In this document: positions 1 through 11,162 of the stretch, piece after piece
Position numbering within the stretch: the stretch's first letter is position 1
Layout: each line of letters starts with the position of its first letter
Source: Sipunculus nudus
Taxonomy: Eukaryota; Annelida; Sipuncula; Golfingiida; Sipunculidae
Length of the DNA: 64,000 bases
Direction of reading: 5' to 3'
Assembly: GCA_026874595.1 (NCBI GenBank)
Contig: CM049315.1
Location: forward strand, 13,146,664 to 13,210,663
Made by a program: the position numbers and the translations under genes
Notes under the pieces: model-generated
Seen by the model: the letters and a program-made list of their open reading frames with translations, nothing else
Told to the model about the DNA's origin: nothing
Databases searched by the model: none

Positions 1-139
1 AACGAGAAAGCCATCAAAAACGCACAGACAGGTTAAAATACCAGGCCAACACATCAAACTTCTCTTAAGTTTGATGCACTGGGCTGACCAGGCTTAGGCG
101 AGAAAGGCAGTTGCCCCGAGGGAGCTGAGACAAATATCT

Positions 140-485
140 GGCTCAAGCTACTGCACAGAGTGAACTCTTGACCTGCACCTGGATCCACAGAGTGAACACT
201 TGACCTGTTGCATAATCTGACATAGCTTGCAGTTTGCCAAAGCTATAAATAGTTCCCGACGGACCTTTGGCTCCAAATCTGATACAGTGGGCAGTCTGCT
301 AAAGCTATAAATAGAATACAGCTACTGCACTGAGTGAACTGTTGACCTATACCTGGCCAAACCTGAGAGAACTATTGAGCTTTTGCCTAATCTGATACAG
401 TTGCCAGTCTGCCAAATCTATAAATTGATCCCGGCTGACCTTTGGCCAATTGCCAAATCTGAAATAGTTGGCAGCCTGCCTATTT
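140..485. repeat. imperfect tandem repeats
   Basis: Phrases such as gagtgaactcttgacct, aatctgatacagt and gtctgccaaagctataaat recur three or four times in degenerate form with a spacing of about 60-140 bases. No open frame of useful length and no splice-bounded exon is seen. Probably a decayed local repeat. Confidence 0.5.
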
Positions 486-699
486 AATCTGAAATCTTAA
501 TGTCTAGTGGCATGATGTATAAGATGCTGATAAACTGGTGACAGGCTAGATGTAACTGCTTCACACAGCTAACATATATGGTAAAATGACTCAATTCAAT
601 CTCCAAAGTGCAGCCAAAAATCATTCATGTGGAACAATTAAAGACAATTATTATAAGAATTATTGTGGGGATTACTCTTGTAAAATATTAAACAAATTG

Positions 700-1600
700 G
701 CTTCAGTGGAGTCAGTCGAATAACGTTTTGCGGGTTTATAACTCATATGGGGAGATACAGCAAACTGGATAAGTTCAACTTCCTGTAACTCAGCCAAATA
801 GAAATAAACATAAATATTTGAACAAATTTGAATTTTCAATATCAGAGGAAAATTAATGTGTGAGATTTAAGAATTTGGCCCAGTGGTTTTTGAGGAGAAG
901 ATTTTTTGTAGCCATTGGGCTAAAATGAGCTGTTTTGGCATATGACTCAATTCAGCTTCCCATAACTTAGCCGAAAGTCAATAAACAGAGACCATTTGAA
1001 TAAAAACAGAAAGCACTACCCTAGGATCATTTCTGATCATATGTTTGCAGAGAAGAAATTCTTTGTAGCCTTCAGTATTATACAAGCACTGATGACCCCC
1101 GTACAAAAAAAGCAAATGCAGGTAGCGCCACCAATACCTTAATTCAGATATGACTCATTGGACCAACACTGGCATAAAATTTGATGATGATAGCTCCAGC
1201 CGTTTCTGAGATTGAAATTTTATTATGCTTTTTTGACAGATGACTAAGTTCAACTTCCTGTAACTCGGCCAAAAATCACCGAACTCGAACCATTCGTACA
1301 AACTTGAGAGAGATGGTTTCTGGGATTATTTCTGTGAAATATTGGTCAATTTGGCTGGATGCTTTCGGAGAAGAAGATTTCTAAAGGTTTTTAAGCTTTT
1401 TCCCTGTAAAACCAAAGTAAATGCAGATAGCCAGAAAATAAACAAAATTCGGTAGTTTTTACAGATGACTGATTTTTTTGCATAAAGTTGGGCGATGCTA
1501 GCTACTGCCGTTCTCGAGATAATATGGATTAACCTACAGACGACGCATGACGGACGACGCCGCACCATCGCTTAAGCTCAAAGGTTCGCTAATACAGATT
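700..1600. repeat. dispersed repeat with three internal degenerate copies
   Basis: The phrase ttcaacttcctgtaactc (or a close variant), followed by a 'cca aa..atcaataaac' type stretch, occurs near 776, 953 and 1250, each ahead of a 'gagaagaaattctttgtagcc'-like block. The end near 1540-1565 carries gacggacgacgcc, the short GAC/GGAC run found at the ends of many mollusc dispersed repeats and also seen at about 23590 and 63525 here. No protein domain is seen. Confidence 0.45.
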
Positions 1601-1685
1601 GTGTCTGTCGTTTTGCATAGGCTCTGACTGAAGGTGAATTTTAATAACGAATGATGTGTGATGTGACTTTTTTCTCTCTTTTTTT

Positions 1686-2573
1686 GGGGGGGGGGGGAGG
1701 GGGGATGGGGTTCTTAGTCAGCTATCCGGCCAGCTCCCTTGTCTGGAATAAGAAATTTACAAAAAGCTTTAGAGCTGCGAGGTAATCCTCGCAGCCCTGC
1801 CATCCACCAAAGGGTCTGCCCAAGAAAGGGCGGGGGGGGGGGGGGGCTAACGGTCTACATCTTCTACCCCCACCCCAAGGCCCCATTATCCTTGTATTAT
1901 GCCAGTTACTCTCTTTAATGAACGCATGATCTTCTTGAGAGCAAGGTCTCTGGTTCGGACGTGCAAATATCTTGTTTCAGCTAGCCCCCGAAGGTGCGTT
2001 TTCTTAGATTATTAAGACAAAATATTGAACAAATCAAGTTACCTTAGCGGCAAGCAAAATAAAAAAAAATATATTTGTTTTTTAAATTAACATTCTCGCG
2101 ATTGGCGACATATTCTAAATCTGACAGAAAAAGACTTGTAAACACGTTTCAGGTTCATTTATTTTTGTGGATAAGGCGTGTGAACAGTTTTGATTTGTAT
2201 TATGTTTCATTCGTAACGATGGATTTTATTGGCCTTTATGATTTCGATCCCAATACATGCGCGTCTGTTCAAAATCATGATATAACTGGCCACGAGGCCC
2301 ACTGAAGCAAGGTACTGTACACCCGAACCAAAAACATACGGTCAGGTAGATGCATGGACGTTAAGGTAGATTCTTGTCTATAGAATGTCTAAAAACATTC
2401 TCAATTAATTTTCATGACATCTTGCGGGAGAGTAAGCCATGCATAGAGCAAGGAGGAAATGGTTAGATATTGGAATGGATCAGGGTTTGTTTTCCGTAAA
2501 TAGTCTCGGGCGGGGAAAGGGATATGGCTATGTGCCTTTATGAAGAAACTTCCCGGGGGGGGGGGGGGGGGGG
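1686..2573. repeat. non-coding stretch with three poly-G tracts
   Basis: Poly-G runs lie at 1686-1697, 1832-1846 and 2555-2573, separated by unique-looking AT-rich DNA. An open stretch at 2075-2305 has no recognisable domain. Each run could form a G-quadruplex. Confidence 0.6.
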
Positions 2574-2824
2574 ATTTCGCAATAGTAGTAGTTAATAATT
2601 TGTCATTTTGTATTTTTTATTTTTTATTATCTTAATATATTCACGTAGATAGCTTATATTATCATATTATACAAAACATAATTGTATTACAAAAAGGGTT
2701 AAAAGTCAGCCCGAATAATTAGCTAAATACAATTTAAATGTATGAATTTCTTTTGGTAAACATATACATGTACTTAAAGAAAAAATAAAATATCGTTGTA
2801 TTTGAATTTTATCTATTTTATCCT

Positions 2825-2858
2825 CAGATATATCCGTCGTAAACCTATCCATCGGAAG
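2825..2858 (+). pseudogene. E2 (UBC-fold) relic, upstream piece cut off by the LTR element
   Basis: The 30 bases left of the retrotransposon end in TATCCATCGGAAG. In the frame of the downstream relic this gives Tyr-Pro-Ser-Glu, which continues after the element (7370 onward) as Ala-Pro-Gly-Met-Arg-Cys, the YPxxxPxxRxLT stretch of E2 enzymes before the HPN motif. A TAA at 2840-2842 interrupts the same frame, so this piece was probably already dead or is frame-shifted. A pyrimidine-rich tttatcctcag ends at 2826 and could be an old splice acceptor. Confidence 0.45.
2854..2858. repeat. target-site duplication GGAAG (left copy)
   Basis: GGAAG directly precedes the left LTR and recurs at 7370-7374 directly after the right LTR. 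Five bases is the usual duplication for Ty3-type integrases. Confidence 0.9.
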
Positions 2859-3035
2859 TGTTGTGTTCGTGTGTGTAAATGACTGACAACACGACTGAGT
2901 AATCTAACAACTTTTACTGATTACTCAAGATGGCGGCAAACTCTTGTCGTACATATCACGTGACTCGGTGTATCATGTGACCATGTAAGTTTGACCATGT
3001 GACTTTTAAATATTGAATATGAATCATACACAACA
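2859..3035 (-). repeat. 3' LTR of the Ty3-type element
   Basis: 177 bp, TG...CA ends, near-identical to 7194-7369. It contains tcacgtgac and a gtgacttttaaatattgaa stretch shared with the other LTR. Confidence 0.92.
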
Positions 3036-3052
3036 TATTCCCTCTTTCACGA
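3036..3052 (-). promoter_or_regulatory. polypurine tract
   Basis: On the minus strand the bases just inside the 3' LTR read gtgaaagagggaata, a purine run in the position used to prime plus-strand DNA synthesis. Confidence 0.7.
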
Positions 3053-3234
3053 ATAAGAAGTTACGGTATATGCAGGCATAGTAAACTGCATAATCCAAGC
3101 GTCCATTTGTGCATACAGAATTACAAAATTAAAGTTAACGTGAGCATAAACTCGTCCAAGCTTATCATTACATATATGTAAACGGAATGTTCATCGCTTA
3201 GAGTTCAAAATGGTATGAGCATGCAACATATTAA

Positions 3235-4597
3235 TTAAAGTTCATAATCAGCTAAATAGTTTGGTGGTCTGCGACATCGTTGCGGACGTCTGTTAGGCTG
3301 ATCTAGCTGCGGATTGTGGTAATGTCCCTGTGGTTGCATGTCGTTTTCGTCGGTGCTGAGATGTTCTGGGTGGAGCTCAGTAGTAGAATACGACTGAGCA
3401 GGTTGAGCAGAGTGATTGGATAAAACACATCTTCTCACGTTCCAGACAGTTCCGTCGTCAAGTTTATAGGACGAACATCCAACGATCTTAACGATCTGAT
3501 GTGGTTTTGAGAGTATAGTAGACAACTTGTGTTTGCGATTCGGACATTTCACTCTTATCCAATCTCCGAATTTGAATTTTGGTTGTTTAGCTGAGCGTTT
3601 ACTGGCTGTGTATATTTTCGTTCACAGCTGACGTTTCGCGATTTCAGATGCCATGTCCGTAATATGTTTACTCTCCATATCAGCTTGTTTGGAAGGCTTC
3701 AGACAGTCTAATGGCAGTCTGATATTTCTGTTCAGCATTAACTGAGCTGGAGGTACCTGAGTAAGTGCATGTGGTGTCACTCTGTAATTCCTTAGAATTG
3801 AGCGTATGGCTTCAGCGAAAGTTTTGTTTTCTTGCAGGTTTGTCTTAAGACCATTCTTTAGCACTTGGTTGAATCTTTCAGTTCCCCCGTTGCTTTGCGG
3901 GTTGTACAATGAAGTCAGATTATGTTTAATTCCCAGAGACTTCAAGTAGGATTCAAATTCACTATAAGTGAATTGGGGTCCATTATCAGATATGACGGTT
4001 TCCGGTAATCCCTATCGTGTGAACAAGTCTTCAAGAATGTTAATGATTACCGCCGAGGTAACTTCACCTGATGTAGCAACTTCGGGCCATTTGGAATGAA
4101 GGTCATGAACAACGACCATAAACCGCTGATGATGAGGAGCCACTTTGACTTCTCCAAAAATATCAATCTGGACAGTCTGCCATGGTTTTGTCGGCCATGG
4201 TATTGGCTGTAGGGGTGGTTGTTGCGGCCTGACTGATTTTCCACTTACAGCAAATGCTTCACAGTTGCGCACATATCTCAGTATCCTTGGACATTCCTGG
4301 CCACCATACAGTTTCTCTACAGCGTTGCTTCATTCTGACGATTCCAGGATGTCCATCGTGGGCCATACGTAGGACTCTTTCTTGTAGCGCTTGAGGAATT
4401 ACTGCCTGTGATCCGCGACAAACACAGAATTCATTCCACACTGACAGTTCATGTTTCAAACAAGCATATACTTTGATCTCAGGAGATACTTGCTTTGGCC
4501 ATCCGTTTTGTAGATAAGATACGACAATTTGAAGTTTCGGGTCATCTTTTGATTCGTTCTGTAGATCTGTGGCTGTAACCAACCCATCTAGGTTCAC
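3235..4597 (-). pseudogene. integrase region of the Ty3-type element, disrupted
   Basis: From right to left on the minus strand: the zinc-binding part with HDGHPG and WWPGM wording (about 4345-4270); the first catalytic Asp in QIDIFGE (about 4164); the second Asp in ISDNGPQ (about 3990-3975); the Glu in GGTERFN (about 3879); and a C-terminal tail with YKLDDGTVWNVRR (3552-3235). These form the D,D-35-E integrase core. The stretch is broken by at least three frame changes (between the zinc part and core, near 4012, and near 3622-3552), so no intact integrase is encoded. Confidence 0.85.
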
Positions 4598-4728
4598 TAG
4601 CGAAACATCAGTCTAAGTGCTATGTTTGCAAGCGCTATTTGCCTGACATGTCCGGCTCAACATGTCTGCAACAACATTCTTGGTTCCAGGCATATGAACA
4701 ATATCAAAATTGTACTGGAACAATCTGT

Positions 4729-5247
4729 CTACCCATCTGTGGATACGAAGTGGTTTGTGCCGGATCCGGATGTAGCGAGGAGCATTTTGAGCGCTTCGTG
4801 GTCAGTTCGTAGCGTGTATTTTCTCCCATAAAGAAACATATCCCACTGTTCTGATGCACACAAGCAAGCGAGAGCTTCACGTTTGCTGGTGGAATATTTG
4901 CGTTCAGCTTCGGAGAGCGTTCTCGATGCGAATGCGATTGGTTTTTCCTGGCCACTTTGTACCTGAGATAGCACTGCTCCCAGTGCGTATCCTGATGCAT
5001 CCGTCGTGACGAACGTGTCAGCGTTTGGGTCAAAATGTGCTAGCACTGGAGGCGAACAGATTTGTGTCTTCAGTGATTCAAAAGCATTCTGCTGTGGTTC
5101 TTTCCATTCCCATGGTTCATTTTGGCGAAGTAACTTGCGCAGTGGCTCCGCGGTTTGGGCGTAGAATTGAACAAACTTGAGGTAAAAGTTTGCTGGTCCT
5201 AGGAAGGACTGTAGCTCTTTAACATTTGTTGGTTCTGGAATGTTCAT
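4729..5247 (-). pseudogene. RNase H domain of the Ty3-type element
   Basis: An uninterrupted 172-codon stretch with the connection segment (ELQSFLGPANFYLKF, usual form GxxNYYxKF), then the TDASGYALGAVLSQ core of Ty3 RNase H and TDHEALKMLL near the end. Asp residues in TTDAS and RTDHEA are the expected metal ligands. It lies between the reverse transcriptase and integrase relics and is the least damaged part of pol. Confidence 0.85.
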
Positions 5248-5274
5248 AATGGCCTCTGTGGTCGACTCTAGTCG

Positions 5275-5905
5275 CTACACACCGGATGCTGAGACCTTGA
5301 ATCCAACAAACTCAATTTCACCTGTAGAAAATTGACATTTGTCTTTGTTGAGAGTGATGTTAGCATCTCTCAGTCTATTGAGGACCATCTCTAGGCAGCT
5401 GTCATGCTCGGCCTTGTCCTTGCCATGAATTACTACATCATCAATCAAATGAACAGTCCCTGGACAGGTAGACAATACTTATGACAGGATTTTCTGGAAT
5501 GCACTTGGTGCGGATGACAGACCGTAAGGCATACGTTTGTACTGGAAGACGCCATCATGTGTAATGAAAGCTGTGAGGTTTCAGCTTTCTTCAGTCAGCG
5601 GAATCTGTAGGTAACTGCGTCTAAGGTCTAGTTTAGTAAACGCTGTAGCACCATAGAATTCTGCAGTTAGTTCGGAAAGTGTTGGCAACGGATATTTGTC
5701 CGGTATGATGTCTTTGTTGACAGAGCGCAACTCAACACACAAACGAATGTCTTCAGACTTCCTGCGTGCCACGACGAGATTTGAAATCCAGGGAGAGGAG
5801 TCAATCCTTTCAATGATATCTTGCTCTTCAAGCCATTTGAGCCCTTTCGACACCTCATCCCGAAGTGACAGTGACGTAATTTCTGTGACACAGGTGCAAC
5901 TTTAG
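5275..5905 (-). pseudogene. reverse transcriptase domain of the Ty3-type element, disrupted
   Basis: The first part (about 5853-5581) holds the fingers/palm wording EQDIIERIDSSPW, DKYPLPTLSEL and FTKLDLRRSYLQI, where the Asp of KLDL is the first catalytic Asp. After in-frame stops near 5580 and 5478 the catalytic box appears as LIDDVVIHG (about 5445), with Ile-Asp-Asp in place of the usual Tyr/Phe-x-Asp-Asp. Stop codons split the domain into at least three pieces, so it is inactive. Confidence 0.85.
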
Positions 5906-6480
5906 GATCGACGCGTGGAGAGTGAGCATACTTGGTGACTTTGCCAAATCCAGTGAACAGTTCAGGAAATTTGCAAGCTACATCGACAGTGTTAACCCCT
6001 GTTTCGTGTCTGGTAATTTCAAACCATAGACTGTTAAATAAGTCAATGCCCATAAGATTTGCACCTTGCTTTGTGACATAAAACTTGTAGTCTGGCAGAT
6101 ACTGATCTCGATACTGAATATCTAAGGAAACTACACCACAAACAGTAATGTCAGTTCCATTGTAGCTGGTTAGCTTCTGAGTAGCTGGCATAAGAGGACT
6201 GGCTGTGAAATGTTTACAGTATATAGACTCGTTTATAATTGAAACCTTTGAACCAATGTCCATCATAAGGTTCAGCTGTACTCCATGGAGTGTCAATGTG
6301 CAGGATTTAAAACAATCGGCCTCTGTAATCTCATCAATACGTCGTATGATGATTGGAACTGGTACAGTAGGACTCTCTGAATCTGATGCTGGAATTTCAA
6401 TCTGATGTACATGACCACTGCTACGACACATTTTCTCAAAGTGGTTAAGTTTGAACTACAATTTCTGCACGACATTTTCT
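5905..6480 (-). pseudogene. zinc knuckle and aspartic protease region, damaged
   Basis: The CCHC knuckle is split between frames: CRNC is read in one frame (about 6473-6462) and the HFEKMC half in another, so a small indel broke it. Downstream in the second frame (ORF start 6431) a retroviral-type protease stretch follows. Its active-site box reads M-D-I-G-S (Asp codon 6260-6258) where D-T/S-G is normal, so the Thr/Ser is replaced by Ile. The strand-pairing NLMGIDLF motif is near 6055. Confidence 0.8.
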
Positions 6481-6599
6481 TTTGTCCAGGCTTGCACTAA
6501 CCTCCACTTAGCTGCTTGTAGGTCTGCGGTCTCTGACCCTGAAGGTAGCTAGCTGGTTGTTTGAAAACACCTGATACAGCAGATCTGTCATCAAGTTAA

Positions 6600-7178
6600 A
6601 ATCTGTGAATGCTTGTGGTAGCATTAGCAGTTTCAGTTTCAAGTTTCCGAGCCTCGGATATAGCGCCATCTATCTGCCTAGCTAGAACTAATGCACGCTC
6701 TAGGGTCAAGGAATCAGGCTCCATCAAAGAGTCTTTCACGCGCACGCGGAATATTCGTTTTCTCAACCAACTGATCCCTGATTAGTTCATCTGTCATAGT
6801 TCCAAATTTACACGTAGAAGACAGTTCTTTAAGCGTAGCAACATAAGATGATATGTTTTCACCAGGTAATTGGGCTCGTTGCCGGAAGCGGTAACGTTCC
6901 ATGATTACTGATTTGTTAGGGCCGAAATGAGATTCGAGCGTACTTACTGCTTCCTGGTACGTCTCTGAAGTCCCAAGTGAATGAAATATCCTTTGTCCTT
7001 CCGTGCCAAGGCAATGAAGAAGGACTGCGCATTTACAAACGTCGGCAATGTCTCTGTGATCAAGGCCCGTGGCAACCATGTGCTTATTGATGGAGTTGTA
7101 CCAACGTGACCATGGTATCAAAGGTTCACCAGGACTGTCAAGGAATGGCTAAGGAGTTGGGAGGTGAGACTCGGCCAT
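6600..7178 (-). pseudogene. gag region with early stop and frameshift
   Basis: The likely Gag start ATG is 7178-7176, only 16 bases inside the 5' LTR. Codon 10 (7151-7149) is TAG; an open Gag stretch follows (PWSRWYNSINKH, LLHCLGTEGQRIFHSLG, capsid-like) to about 6720, where a frame change moves reading to another frame (EPDSLTLERAL continues). Similar Gag wording is seen in Mag-clade elements. No complete capsid can be made. Confidence 0.8.
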
Positions 7179-7189
7179 CTTCGTCGCCA
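7174..7189 (-). promoter_or_regulatory. primer binding site
   Basis: Four bases inside the 5' LTR, the minus strand reads TGGCGACGAAGATGG, beginning with the TGG that pairs with a tRNA CCA end. It overlaps the presumed Gag ATG. I cannot name the tRNA from sequence alone. Confidence 0.65.
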
Positions 7190-7193
7190 GATT

Positions 7194-7369
7194 TGTTGTG
7201 TTCGTGTGTGTAAATGACTGACAACACGACTGAGTAACCTAACAACTTTTACTGATTACTCAAGATGGCGCAAACTCGTGCCGTACATATCACGTGACTC
7301 GGTGTATTATGTGACCATGTAAGTTTGACCATGTGACTTTTAAATATTGAATATGAATCATACACAACA
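7194..7369 (-). repeat. 5' LTR of the Ty3-type element
   Basis: 176 bp, partner of 2859-3035, TG...CA ends, followed at once by the GGAAG duplication. Confidence 0.92.
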
Positions 7370-7374
7370 GGAAG
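7370..7374. repeat. target-site duplication GGAAG (right copy)
   Basis: Matches 2854-2858. Confidence 0.9.
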
Positions 7375-7787
7375 CCCCGGGCATGCGATGTCTGACGCCA
7401 ATATTCCACCCAAACATATCGACAGTATCCGAGTCTGAGCCGGAGACAGAGATATGCGTCAGCTTACTGGACGAGTGGGAGGAGACATTTGGACGTGAGG
7501 ACTGCGTCTTGTATCTGATGTTTGAACCAAACCGCGACGACCCTCCAAACTGATATTTCAATCTATTCCATTCAGGCATTAATGATGAGGAATTCGAGCG
7601 ATTAGTGAAGTCTAGGTAATTCCAGACAGACCGACCAGACACAGTCAGATACCCTGGCAGACAACGAGGAGATGAACAAAAATGACAGGGCAGATAGTAA
7701 AGAAATCAAGAGAGGGAGAACTTTTACAAGCGCCCAGGGAAACGCAGACGATTTACCCAGAAACGAGGTGTCAGATGATGACAATTA
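7371..7787 (+). pseudogene. E2 ubiquitin-conjugating enzyme relic
   Basis: Starting at the insertion junction the plus strand reads APGMRCLTPIFHPNIS, then ICVSLLDEWEETFG and FEPNRDDPP. This is E2 architecture: a P-G-x-R-x-LT strand, the HPN motif, the catalytic Cys eight or more residues before a Trp, and a DxDDP loop. A TGA at 7550-7552 and a TAA at 7617-7619 interrupt it; between them FHSGINDEEFERLV is read in the same frame, and a Ser/Asp/Glu-rich tail reads on in a shifted frame to a TAA at 7785-7787. No intron is seen in this part, so a retrocopy or an old single exon are both possible. It is a dead copy split by the LTR element at 2859-7369; which E2 subfamily it came from I cannot say. 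Confidence 0.7.
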
Positions 7788-10050
7788 ATGTACGACGCTT
7801 TCTGGAGATCGGACCTTTTACATCTCGGCACGAGGTCGGACCACTTAGTACAATCTCGGACCAACCCGTCGACGATCTCGGACCACATTCCGTACCAGTT
7901 TAGTTTTATCATAAATAATACAGAGAGTGCTTTAATATAGTGAACACTGGCCAAACTAAAACATGCCTAAAGATAAGTTTTTAATAAACAAGGGCACTGA
8001 GGCACAAATTTAATAGTCCCCCGCCAAGTGTTTAACTAGTAAAGTGTGGCCTCTGTTATAATTTAACTTTCCCAAAAATTGGAAAGAACCCCTTTTTTAA
8101 ATCAAAATACCTGCAAAATACAAACTGAATTTAAAAAAAGAAAATACATGATTAGCTTTTAGTTATCGACATGTCCCCCTTTTAACTGGATGCAACAGGG
8201 GATATAATTTGTAAACTGGACAGATTTGAACAAGAGATACCGCGGGACAGTTTATCAAAATTGGATACTGTCACGATTGTGGCCATGAGATATGCCTGTA
8301 ACATTTTATGCTCCTGCTATTACTGGGATATTTGGTACTAGACTTAACATTATGTATATGCAATAACCTGAAATCGTAAAGTTTGTGATTGGTAAAAATG
8401 TTAAATTTCTCAAGATTTATTGAAAAATATGGAAAATCCCCCCCCCCCCCCCCCTCCCTTTACAAAACACTTGATGATGCTTGAAGCATTTTTTGCGAGC
8501 AATGAGTAAATGACATGAGTTGAGTAAATTTAAAGTGACCACTGAAGCGAAGCGAAAGCACATACACACAAGACAGGTGTTGGGCCCAGAATTTAGTTGG
8601 CAATTCCATCCCCAGATGTCACCGTTGCATACACGTAAACGGTTTGTTCAGGTCAAGCAAACGTATTCTAAATCTCATTTTTTCATCATATAACATTATT
8701 GCCTATGATAATCTTACATAAAATGTGCCCAATTCCTGGAGGAAAAACATTTTTTCTATCTTTTTTTCCACAAAAAATAAGGTTGTGTGATTTGTTCAAA
8801 AACTGTTGGCACATCCATGAGCACTGTCAACTCGGTAGTGACGTCACACACCTTTGACTTAAAATCCTAGATCTAGGTAAAAGCACAGTATGTCTGCCAC
8901 TGTCAGTCCCAAATTTTCAGCAGAGAATAAAGCAACATGCATTACTAGGTCTGAGTTGTTGATAAAATTCAGTCCATGATGTCACATGTGTACCAGCAAA
9001 TCATATCAGGGCAAAGTCTGGGATCTGGATGAAAACCTCCATTCACACAACAAAAGCACGTGGAATAGGTTTACTTATCCTTCACTCAAAGGCAAACCCA
9101 CGCCACCATGGCAAACCAGTTTTGTCGAGTTTTCTTTTGAACACAACTTCGTTCATAAGGGTATTTTTATTGACTGTTTAACCTAATCCAATATATAAAC
9201 ATCTCCAGTCTGTGTGTATGATGAAAAGAATACATAACATAAACTCAAGCCAACAGATCACTACATACACACTCAACAAAATCTGCCGTTATTTTTCAGA
9301 TGCACGAAGTTACCGTTTAGCATTGGCAGTAGAAGTCCAGAAGATCACAGGAAAATAACCTCCACCAGAGGTCGCTACCGTTTCTTTCCAATCTGTCACC
9401 GTTCAACATCTCCAAGAGGATATGGATGAAAATCTGACCTAACCCAAAAGCACACTGTGTACTGATTTATATGATCCATTTCGCTAAATACATGTACTTA
9501 CTTCAACTAGATGTGTGTAGTCGTGAGACCACCTGGTTAACTCCCAGCAAGGACTCCATAATCAAACTTTCATGTATTGTACTACTTAGTCCTAGTTATG
9601 TGACGCAGGTTCATCTGCCCAGTTTGTCAAAGGCTAGCCCTCTTAGCGGTCTCAGTTACCCTGTGCCACAACGGGATATAATCCTTTGAATTAACCAATT
9701 AATAATAAGTTGACCTAGGTTAAATACAAAATTTATGGATTCCTCCTTTGGTGTTGCTCTTACCCTCAGCAGAATTTCTCCAAAATATGTTAATATTTTA
9801 ATGTAAAGTTTCTAACCGACAAAGGAATCTACGAACAAAGGAAAGACATAAGACCTTCCTGGTGGTAGTAATAAATAAAAGAAGGATGCACCAACAAAAT
9901 TACACCAAGGCGGTCGGTTCGCAAGTATTAGCATGTACTTTTTGTGCCTTATACCTGAAAGGAACAGTGACACGGGAAATGAAAACGCTACAGGAGAGAC
10001 ATCTGGTGGCGGCTGAGAATACTAGTACTTCTTTCCAGCCTGGATGGCGT
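7788..10050. other. intergenic, no gene recognised
   Basis: Contains a poly-C run at 8438-8454 and scattered short open frames without domain wording or splice-site context. Related phrases 'ctggatgaaaacctccat' (9025) and 'atggatgaaaatctgacct' (9421) hint at a decayed local repeat. Confidence 0.5.
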
Positions 10051-10051
10051 C

Positions 10052-10053
<2 letters not shown>

Positions 10054-10110
<57 letters not shown>

Positions 10111-10171
10111 ATATATATATTCTCTTAATCTTCCTAGGTCTGACCCTCCCTTTACATTTCCTGGATCCGCC

Positions 10172-10221
<50 letters not shown>
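10054..10221. repeat. two (AT)n microsatellites around a short repeat end
   Basis: AT runs at about 10054-10118 and 10174-10221 flank a 55-base piece ending ctggatccgcccc. The same 'ggatccgcccc/ggcggatcc' wording appears at 12195-12415 and 16674, so this is likely the edge of a dispersed repeat family. Confidence 0.75.
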
Positions 10222-10223
<2 letters not shown>

Positions 10224-11101
10224 CAATATTTTGTCTTTGATAAATATATTCTAGAAATTAGTAACAACAAACATACACAGACAACGCACACTGAATGTGA
10301 ATGGCAGATTTGAATTGTGATATGAACAGATAATGAACACTGCACAGACTTCTGTGTTAACTGTGTACATGAAACAAATATGACAGACACAGTATGTAAC
10401 TAAAAGCTCCATTTTCACACAAGATAAGACCAGGTCACCTCTGTCAGGGACAACTGCATGGGTCCACTGTCCATACATCACGTGACATCACCCCTACAAT
10501 TCTATCTCTAAAAATTGCATTGCATGTGCATACACATGAAATCAGTTACAATCAGATATATTTAATTCCTACGGCATTAGATACGACCACACAGAAACTG
10601 GAATGTGTGCTTCTGAGGTTCAGACAGCATAAAAGACACAAGGGTCAAAGGTCAATGGTAAAATGGGATTACAGGTCAAGGACACCAGGATTACATGTCC
10701 AGGACAATGTAACATGAACTACAATCCCACTGATTAATCAACCTGCTAATTACCTCAACGTATGTACAGGCAATAATTAACTAATAAATTCAATACATGT
10801 GTCCAGCATAAATTCAATTTGGAAACATGCAGTCCAAACTACCTGATAAATTATATTTGGCCATGACATAATTTGATTAAAAAGTGTACATTTTAAAAAG
10901 TCCAAATCTAGCAAAGTTGAAATATCAAACAAATGTGAAAGCAGCTATTTCAGATAAATGTACAACATTTTCAATATTTGTCATCTCTGTTGAACTAGGT
11001 TAGTGTAATTCAATAGTATTTCATATAATCCATGCACTCTCATAGTGTACGAACACTGTTAAGTCAAACTGATCTGGATAACAATTGATATAAATAAATA
11101 A

Positions 11102-11103
<2 letters not shown>

Positions 11104-11160
<57 letters not shown>
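11104..11160. repeat. (AT)n microsatellite
   Basis: Uninterrupted AT dinucleotide run after an (AAAT) stretch. Confidence 0.9.

Positions 11161-11162
<2 letters not shown>

Larger units (their letters stand above)
2859..7369 (-). mobile_element. Ty3/Metaviridae LTR retrotransposon, decayed (Mag/SURL or Steamer-like)
   Basis: A 4,511-bp element flanked by direct repeats of 177 and 176 bp that start TGTTGTG and end ACAACA, with a GGAAG duplication. Reading the minus strand, the order is 5' LTR, primer site, gag, protease, reverse transcriptase, RNase H, integrase, polypurine tract, 3' LTR: the Ty3 order. The LTRs differ by about four substitutions and one indel, so insertion is fairly recent, but the coding part has several stops and frameshifts and cannot make a full Gag-Pol. 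The integrase and C-terminal wording suggest the Mag/SURL clade. LTR length and duplication size match what I recall of the bivalve Steamer element, but this copy is shorter, and clade membership is an inference without alignment. Confidence 0.93.

Noticed and set aside
2075-2305. 76-aa open frame that might be an N-terminal exon of the E2 relic
   Set aside because: No E2 N-terminal wording and no matching splice donor seen.
9862-10110. 82-aa open frame (plus) and 68-aa open frame (minus) with Tyr-Ile repeats
   Set aside because: Created by the (AT)n microsatellite.
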